A DNA stretch of 64,000 bases, from NCBI GenBank assembly GCA_024449915.1, contig JAMZAV010000438.1, forward strand, positions 1,364,001 through 1,428,000, read 5' to 3'. Positions 56,771 through 64,000 of the stretch are shown one piece after another. The notes below the pieces were generated by a model. It was not told the origin of the DNA and did no database searches. It was given only the letters and a program-made list of their open reading frames with translations. The stretch comes from Sweltsa coloradensis. Taxonomy: Eukaryota > Arthropoda > Insecta > Plecoptera > Chloroperlidae. Positions within the stretch are counted from its first letter, which is position 1, and every line of letters begins with the position of its first letter. The position numbers and the translations under genes were made by a program.

Positions 56771-58019
56771 AAGGAGGAGATTTCAGGTGATGTTGATTTG
56801 TGTGTAATATTGTGTCCTACATACAACTATATCATGCAGGAATAGCGACGTGCGAACTGATATAGTAATACTAATTATGTCTTAACACACATTGATGTTT
56901 TTACAGATGGACCGCCCGTGTAGCTGACACGAGCAACACTCCTGCCTGTCAACCTACGTCATACATCATAACATCATAACATCGGTCTTCGCTCTTGTAA
57001 TGCGCTCAACACTACTGATACATCACTTCATACAGGGCGGCAAAACCAAACCTGCCTACAAGATCTTTGAAATGAAACCGTCATTGCTCAGGCACGAAAT
57101 AATGAACGACAACTACTGATAAACTGTTGATAAGGCCAATTTTCCACATAATTGTATTAGTAACAAGGAATTGTTATGTCAACAAGGAATTCAAGACTTT
57201 CGAATTGTTTGTAAAGTTATTGGTCATAGTGAAGTTACGACTTCTCATTGATCCGTGATCAGGATTTTTTAATTGTTATAACCTCTTTTAACTGTATTAA
57301 AACTCAGGGTTATAAGTCCAATAACAAATTAACAAGATCCTACACCCCAGTGACCATTTCAGTTCCTTGTGACTATTTCAAATATGTGGCAACTGAGTTT
57401 AAATAAAACTAAAAAGGGTCAAACGTAACATTTAAAAGATTTCTGAGGTTGACCGTTTTTCTGCAACATCTTGAGCAGTATAGGCATAAGTGACCTGACA
57501 ATAATTATTACTGTGACATTGCAACAACAAGCAACACATGGGCAAACCCACATCGGCAAACATGACATACATATAGGTGCACCTAGTTCACAAGTGACCA
57601 CTCTACAGTGACACAAACAAGCAATCAGGCGAGCAAGCGAGCATTAACTACGTAAACCATCCCATAGGTGTGCATCCAGTCATGCAGAGTAGGTGCTGGA
57701 AAGTAACTGTGGTGCTCATACTTATACGAGTTCATACTTGTGCAAAAACAGAGAGGAGCGCAAAAAATTTCCTAGAAAATAAAAAGTGTTCAATACACAG
57801 AAGTCAGAATACAATTCACACTAATCTGCGTTCTTGTTTAAGAGCTAGAGAAAAGTGAAAATGTGGGAAGAAAACGTTCTACATTAAGTGCAATGAAATG
57901 CGGGGTGAGGTTGCACAGAATGAAATGGATGTTGGAGCCAATGCCGTACTATGGGTGTTATATACAAATTTAAAAACACAGAAGCCACCAAGAGTGAATC
58001 GGTATAGCACGTGTGGTGA

Positions 58020-58215
58020 TAAGATTTCAGGTGATGTCCACTTAGGGCACACACACGCACACAGATGTCTGACTAAACTAGGGTGTAGAGGTAGTTATGA
58101 AGGAATGTGCAAAAGTTGTTCTTTAGGACTCAATTCCAGTATTCGTAACCGTAGAAAAGTTTGGAAACATTTTCGGTAGGTCTGTTGGTGGCCGATGACC
58201 TCTCGAATCAGAGCG
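58020..58215 (-). repeat. Diverged SINE-like fragment
   Basis: AAGGAATGTGCAAAAGTTGT, GGACTCAATTCCAGTATTCG and GACCTCTCGAATCAGAGCG mirror the SINE order. It is about 100 bases upstream of a better SINE copy. Confidence 0.55.
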
Positions 58216-58299
58216 ATGTGCAATCTTTGTTTCAACATTGTGTTTTTACATTGTGTATATAAAAAATACTGTGCACAAGTAGAAAAGTAGGAGTTATTT

Positions 58300-58507
58300 T
58301 TATTTATTTTTATCGTGGGAAACCTGTTATAGGGTGCAATTAGCCCCTCTTCAGGTGAACTAGGTATGTGCGGATAGGAAATTGTGAAGGGATGTGCGAG
58401 GGCTGTTACAGAGGAACCTTCAGTCAGGATTGCCGGCCTCGACGGGATTCGAACCCGGGACCTCCCGAATCAGAGTCGAGCGCTTAGCGCCCGAGCCAAC
58501 ACTGTCA
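58300..58507 (-). repeat. tRNA-derived SINE, internally deleted copy
   Basis: This is nearly identical to 23339-23590 at both ends (ATCGTGGGAAACCTGTTATA; GAATCAGAGTCGAGCGCTTA). It lacks about 50 bases of body, including the GACTCAATCCCTTGCATTCG part. The tRNA-like B box GGGTTCGAATCCCG is intact on the minus strand. Confidence 0.9.
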
Positions 58508-59881
58508 GTAAGTATAGTAGTTGCTTCCAGCTTTGTGTTTGTAATACAAATAACACACTAACTCCTTCAACCGAAGAACTGTATTATCATTAAATTCGTG
58601 CGTCATTTCATACGTAAGGTAGTAAAATCCCTGTCATTTACAAGATTTAAAACGCAATAGTTTGACGTAAACAATTTAATGTTTGTATTAATTATAGTAA
58701 TTTCCGTTTTGATTTTATGGCGCTGTTTTTCTGAATTCCGCGTATAAACACGAATAGAATACGAAACTTTGATTATATTTCTTTACAAAAAAAATCTCAA
58801 CGCTGCGTTAATCAAGAGGCTCATACTCCTGTGCCTGGGTAATCGTGACGGTAACCAAGTGATAGTCGAGAAAGGGAAAAACTCTTAAGCTTAATATATT
58901 AATTTATCATAACGATCGAATCCCAGGTAAAGTTATCCGGTATGGTAAAACGACGTCAACAAAGTGTCCGCATCTAAAGTGAGAGAGATGACGAGCGAAT
59001 ATGGCAATAACAAAAAGTTGCAATTTCGTGACGAAGAGTGATAGTCAATCGTAAAACACGCTGTAGAAGTGATAATTGATTTGGTTTTATGAGGCGCTAT
59101 TAATTCGTTATCAACTTGCCACCGAATTGAACGTAACACTATTAGGATTCTAGTTTTCAATTAAATTCTGATTTCCAATTAAAAGAATTGTTAATTTAAC
59201 GTTTTACACCTCCCGATAATACTTCACACAAGGAGCATTTCATGAAACTGGATGCTACACTTTAAACCATTATATGGTTAGTACAGATAAATACTCACTG
59301 CGCTGTTTGCAATGGTTAATTGTATTCTCTTCATTCGCGTGACGTGTAAAAAAAAACTCACGATGAACTAAACCTGCTGGAACAAAAGTTGTGTTTCAGT
59401 CGAATAGTTCTGTTTTCTGCTGCGGAATACCCACTGATATCAGAGCGTTTGGGTGGGGGTTGGAGAGGGGGGGGTATGTGACTTAAGGATCACCTAGCAA
59501 CGATAAACTTGAGGATCACATCGTTAAGGGCACTGAGATTAGCATTGTTTACCTATTAAATGAGATACTTCATTTTATTTTAATTGTTTACTTAATCGAT
59601 GAAGTAAATAATATTTTTTTAATTATATTACGGAGTTGCTCGCTCATCCATTTAGTGCTACGAAGAGTCAAAACTACTAGCCAGAGACCTACGACAGTTG
59701 AAGGCATAACATTAATTCCAAAATATATACTCATATTCCCGGGCTAAAAAACGGTTGTATTCCACAATCGGCCTGAAAACAAAAACACAAGGATAATGTT
59801 AGCTATGAGTGCATTGTTAGTTGCGACACATGACACAAACAAACACATAAGTGTTACATTAACATCTGACTCCAACATTAT

Positions 59882-60367
59882 CAGTGGTGGTCCCCATGTG
59901 AAAAATGTAAAAAATGTGAAAAAATTAGACACAGTAAACCTGTGAAAAAGTGCCACTTTTTGCTAATTGTGTGAAAAAAATTAAAAAATCAGACCCAGCA
60001 ACCAGTAAAAAATAAAATGATCCTTTAATAATCAAATATCCATCATTACAAATTTTATTTTAAATTGGGTAATGGTGATATAGATTTACCTATTTTGCCC
60101 CAACACTGCATTGTGCATGTTTTTATAAATTTACCGCTTCTGGCTACTCACTGCCTTCTGGAGGGTCATCTTTATGCAGTGCTGCAAGGTTGGCTACACT
60201 ACAGGAAACCATCCATACAGAGGGGCCCCCAATATTCGTTTAGTAAGTAATAACGTAATAACCGAGTGGTAATAATGTGAAAATTCGTGTTGAAAAATGT
60301 GAATAACTTCATTTCATTTCCGATGTGAAAAAATGTTAAATTTGTCAAATGGCTGGGACCACCCCTG
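59882..60367. mobile_element. hAT-like MITE, 486 bp
   Basis: Termini CAGTGGTGGTCCC and GGGACCACCCCTG are inverted repeats with one mismatch. CATTAT lies directly outside both ends (59876-59881 and 60368-60373), a possible target duplication. Subterminal 'ATGTGAAAAAATG'-type repeats occur at both ends. No transposase is present. Confidence 0.7.
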
Positions 60368-60454
60368 CATTATGTATGGTTGTGTTTGGAACACTGTTCC
60401 CTGACTCGGAGCTGTACTGGCTAAGGGTTGATATGTTTATAGGCATTGCACCAA

Positions 60455-60710
60455 AACGTATTGTGATAGCCTGGTTTAATAAACGAGTGAGAGTAGCGAA
60501 CGGAGTAATCTCCATTCAACTCAAACGGCTCTCATTCTGTTAGTCTGCGTGCGTGTGTGTATGTGTACGTTGAAAATCAGCCGAATCGCTGAACAGATTG
60601 AGCTGAAATTTTAAACAGACTTCCGGTACGAGTTTACTGAGAACTGCTTACAAAATCAGCTAGATCCATTGCGATTTAAACCTACAAGAAATAATAAATT
60701 GAAAAATAGG
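60455..60710 (-). repeat. Dispersed repeat, inverted relative of 39060-39325
   Basis: The minus strand carries TAAATCGCAATGGATCTAGC, AAAATTTCAGCTCAATCTGT and GTTGAATGGAGATTACTCCG, matching 39100-39300 in order. A TG-rich run replaces the GACA microsatellite. Confidence 0.7.
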
Positions 60711-60994
60711 CTTCCAATGTTTGGAAATTATTTTAACGACAATGGTTTAATTTTGAAAAGATATTTTTTGTTTGTTATTTGCCTGGACGTGAAATGCCGT
60801 GCCCACGGTGGATCGAATTTTGCACGCCCAAGGTATCCCCAAATTACGCTCGGAGATTGAGTAAACCTTGCAATATTAACACGTATTTCCTACTGGCTAT
60901 GTTTTCCATAGTATTGTCCCAGATGATAGACTACACTGCGTTATATGCATTTCAAAACATGTTTAATAATTTTTTAAATACAATCTAGAAATTA

Positions 60995-61070
60995 CAAAAT
61001 CTTTCACGACCAGGGAATTGAACCCACGTCTCCCACATTTCGGCTATAAGGGCGCTTTAGCTAACTAGAC
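60995..61070 (-). repeat. tRNA-like fragment
   Basis: The minus strand shows AGTTAGCTAAAGCGCCC (A-box-like) and GACGTGGGTTCAATTCCC (B box) at tRNA-like spacing. It ends at the edge of a MITE, which may have cut it. Confidence 0.4.
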
Positions 61071-61072
61071 TT

Positions 61073-61344
61073 GGGAAACGCCAAAGTCGTTGTTAGACGA
61101 GTGAGCGAGTCATGTGTTGAGTACCCGGGAACATTTGCATTTAAGTTTGATAATTATATTCGTATAAATAATAGGTTTTTTTTAAGATTAGTTGGTATAC
61201 GGGCGCCTCAACTGTAAGGCCATAATGCACCTCTCTAGCCTATGATAGGCTACGGAGGCCTAAGGTAGGGGGAAGAAAAGTAATGTTACCGGGTTCTTAA
61301 CACATGGCTCACTCACTCGTTTAACAACGACTTTGGCGTTTCCC
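61073..61344. mobile_element. TA-flanked MITE, family copy 4
   Basis: This 272-bp copy of the 25971-26236 family has termini GGGAAACGCCAAAGTCGTTG and the mirrored AACGACTTTGGCGTTTCCC. The right flank is TA and the left flank is TT, so one flank has mutated. Confidence 0.9.
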
Positions 61345-61520
61345 TAGTATAGCAAAATATCTTATTTTTACTTATGTATCATTCTCTTCTGTCATTCTTC
61401 TGTCAGTTCATTAATCATTATATTCGACATTTGATGGGATTTGCTCCATTCTCTGATAAACAGACCTGATAATAGCCCTGTCAAACGCATAAATAATTGA
61501 TTGAAATCATCTACAAATTA

Positions 61521-62141
61521 TTGGATGAGCGAAGCGAAGATTCCATTTCGCTACACTGGAGAAAAAAATCCTGAATGTTATTTTTTCTTTCTTTCTTTTT
61601 TTGTATTTTTGTGTGTCTGTTAGCACGATTCCGGCTAAACCGACCTCTAATTGCGATGAAATTTTGTGGAGGCCTTTGAAATCTCTGAACTTAAAACTTC
61701 CACGTTTTTGAGCGCAATCGAAAAATTATTTCTCCTGAAAATCGCAATTTTACGTTTTTTCGATTAAAAAAATAATTTTTCGACTTTTAACACCTACATG
61801 CTTTATCCGATTGTGATGATTTTTTTTCACAGAACCTTAAATTTATGAATTGATATATTCGTGTGAAATTTGAGCATAATCAAAAAAATATTTCTCATGA
61901 TAATCGCAATTTTATGATTTTTTCGATTTTTTAAATTCCTTAGACTTGTAACACCTACATGATTTATTCGATTGTAATGATTTTTCACACAACCTAAATT
62001 TTATGAACTTATATATTCGTGTGAAATTTGAGCGAAATCGAAAAATTATTTCTCGTGAAAATCGCAATTTTACGCTTTTTTCGTATTTAAAAAATTACGC
62101 TCATCCAACAACGCGTCTGAAAAAGCGTTTGCGAAGCTTCC
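61521..62141 (+). mobile_element. TA-flanked 'GGATGAGCG' family, copy 3
   Basis: It begins TTGGATGAGCGAAGCGAAGA and ends ACGCTCATCCAACAACGCG...GCTTCC before TA. Internal blocks repeat GTGTGAAATTTGAGC and AAAATCGCAATTTTACG. It is in the opposite orientation to the copies at 6343 and 46461. Confidence 0.75.
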
Positions 62142-62730
62142 TAGTATACATAAAATTAGACTACCTGTAATCAACTTTGAACCTTACCATAAAAATCAAC
62201 ATTTTAGAGTAGACCCGCTTTCTGTTAAATTGTTTGTGAATTGTGATTAGCGTCTTAACTTGAAACTACAGATCGTTTTAATTCTGACGAAAAGAACGAA
62301 ATCGTATTCTTTTCTATGGATTTTCTGATTTTTCTTCGTTACTCGCAAGTCACAAGTTCACAACCTGAAATGTTGGTTCTTTTAGAATGGAATAAAACAC
62401 ATGAGGGCCAACTTTACAATCACAGGATTGTTCCTCGTATATACTTTTCTCGACTGCCAATCAAAGTTAGCCTTCTACAAACGTCAGACGAGATATATAT
62501 CTACAGTACCGTACATAAGAGGTTATCTCTTGGAGCGGCAAATTGCGAACTTTACTAAAGCGGGCCTTGATTTAAAAGTAAAATAAACTGCCATCTTTCT
62601 GACTTGCGTCACCAAATGTGTTTTCTTACATGTAGTGACAAAAGACTGCGGAAGCAAAGTGTTTTTGCCGGCGGTAAATATGTTTTCACCTATGAAATGC
62701 ACCCGAGAATGTTGATTGCCTAGGCTATTT

Positions 62731-63357
62731 TTGGATGAGCGTAGCGAGCGTAGCGAGCGAAGCGAGCGAAGCGAAGATTCCATTTCACTACACTGGAGAA
62801 AAAAATCCGGAATGTTTTTTTTTTTTTTTTTTTTTTTTTTTCTTTCTGTATTTTTGTTTTGTCTGTTAACACGATTCCGGCTAAAACGATACTCCGATTG
62901 CGATAAATTTTATGGAGGCCTTCGAAATTCTCTGAACTTAGAACTGCCACGTTTTTGAGCGCAATCGAAAATTATTTCTCATGAAAATCGCAATTTTACG
63001 ATTTTTTTCGATTTTTAAAAAATCTCTTTCGACTTATAACTCCTACATGCTTTATCCAATTGTAATGATTTTTTCACAGAACCTTAATTTTAAGAATTAA
63101 TATATTCGTGTAAAATTTGTGCGCAATCGAATAATTATTTCTTATGAAAATTTCAATATTACGATTTTTTCCTTTTTTAAAATTACGATTAATTAAAAAA
63201 AAATAAGTTAATTTTTTATTTAATTTGATTTAATTTTAAAAAAATTTCAACAAAGTTCTGATTTTTTCACAGAACAACAGAAAATCCGCAAAACACATGG
63301 CAGCTCAATTCACCAATTACGCTCATCCAACAACGCGGCGGGACTTAAGCGTTTTCC
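62731..63357 (+). mobile_element. TA-flanked 'GGATGAGCG' family, copy 4
   Basis: It begins TTGGATGAGCGTAGCGAGCG and ends GGCGGGACTTAAGCGTTTTCC before TA. It contains a T run of about 26 at 62816-62841. It is the closest relative of 6343-7100 in reverse orientation, and lies 590 bases from copy 3. Confidence 0.78.
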
Positions 63358-64000
63358 TAGTAATTTATAATTATTTAACTTACAAAAAGCCGTTTCCACA
63401 TTCATTCGACTAATTCTATTCCCGTGTTATATTTTTGAGCACACATTCGATAACATATTTGTACTGGAAATTTCCCTTCCCTCATAATCGCTCCATTCAA
63501 AGTTCCTACAGAAAGTTATATCAAACCTTAAATTGCACAGATGAAGGTGTCGTTTTGTTTTGTACTTTTCTTGCACATGAATGAACAACGTAACGGCTTC
63601 ATCCTAGACGTAGCTCATGTTTATACAGGTGTTCCCGTCTAGAGCAAGATACTTACTACTGTTTGTTTTCTTTGATAATAGTCCACAACACATATTTGTG
63701 ATTAATATTTCCAGTTATTAGAAGCTGTACACGGAGTGTGTTAACGATGGTTTTTCGATTACACGGCAACATTAGGAAGGGGTTATGAGGTGCTGTTCTT
63801 TCGCTATAGCCATAAAGCGGAATAATGTTTATATACATACTCTGTAAATGAGTTCATGAGGTTTTATCGTTTGATAACCTATCTCGCAAAACCAAGATAA
63901 TGTTATATAAAGCCATAGCACACAGTAAAAGTAGCAACAACTTGCAAAGGTGTCTCGTCTACTGGTTAAGTTGCTGTTATAGTCTAATAGAAGATTTTGT

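Larger units (their letters stand above)
55163..64000 (-). other. Upstream bestrophin intron, no first exon found
   Basis: I looked for the bestrophin start exon (Met-Thr-Val/Ile-x-Tyr start, RW(K/R)GSIYK motif) on the minus strand and did not find it. The stretch holds SINE-like fragments (55205-55390, 56580-56770, 58020-58215, 58300-58507), a hAT-like element (59882-60367), a dispersed repeat (60455-60710), a TA-flanked MITE (61073-61344) and two 'GGATGAGCG' elements (61521-62141, 62731-63357). Confidence 0.6.

Noticed and set aside
57419..57616. Cys-rich 65-codon minus-strand ORF
   Set aside because: Cysteine richness looked toxin- or peptide-like, but spacing is irregular, there is no signal peptide and GCA/ACA-rich DNA explains it.

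Overview
The window is animal nuclear DNA, most likely from an arthropod and probably an insect. It is AT-rich, its introns carry many transposons, and the only clear protein-coding gene is split by GT-AG introns. I cannot name the species.

The gene is a bestrophin (calcium-activated chloride channel family) on the minus strand. Nine exons, possibly ten, run from about 55.16 kb down to a stop codon at 4.03 kb. They cover the protein from just before the pore neck (IPMSFVLGF) through the calcium-clasp motif (NPFGEDDDD) to a long serine-rich C-terminal tail. The exon(s) with the start codon were not found and probably lie beyond 64 kb. Three features need checking. A 142-bp tandem duplication repeats the end of one exon together with its splice donor. 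Another exon can be aligned to the family only by assuming two compensating 1-base indels. One pair of neighbouring exons does not match in phase unless an internal donor is used.

Everything else is intron or flank, mostly repeats. From left to right these are: a palindrome at 0.5-1.0 kb; a TA-flanked 'GGATGAGCG' family with four copies (6.3, 46.5, 61.5 and 62.7 kb); a pogo/Tigger-like element with a helix-turn-helix remnant at 8-9 kb; a 3.2-kb composite at 15.1-18.3 kb that contains a LINE 3' end (restriction-like endonuclease) and a 1.4-kb foldback palindrome; a hAT-like MITE at 19.7 kb; a 5S-rRNA-derived SINE split by another hAT-like MITE at 21.3-22.0 kb; tRNA-derived SINEs at 23.3 and 58.3 kb; a head-to-tail duplication of a 5.15-kb unit at 23.8-34.1 kb; a TA-flanked MITE family (26.0, 31.1, 38.6 and 61.1 kb); a 77-bp satellite with alternating variants at 43.4-44.0 kb; a 224-bp tandem duplication at 52.6-53.0 kb; and microsatellites.

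No canonical tRNA, full-length rRNA, CRISPR array or bacterial operon was seen. The bestrophin acts alone here. The only other coding candidate is a short ORF with a signal-peptide-like start nested in an intron near 14.5 kb, and it is weak.
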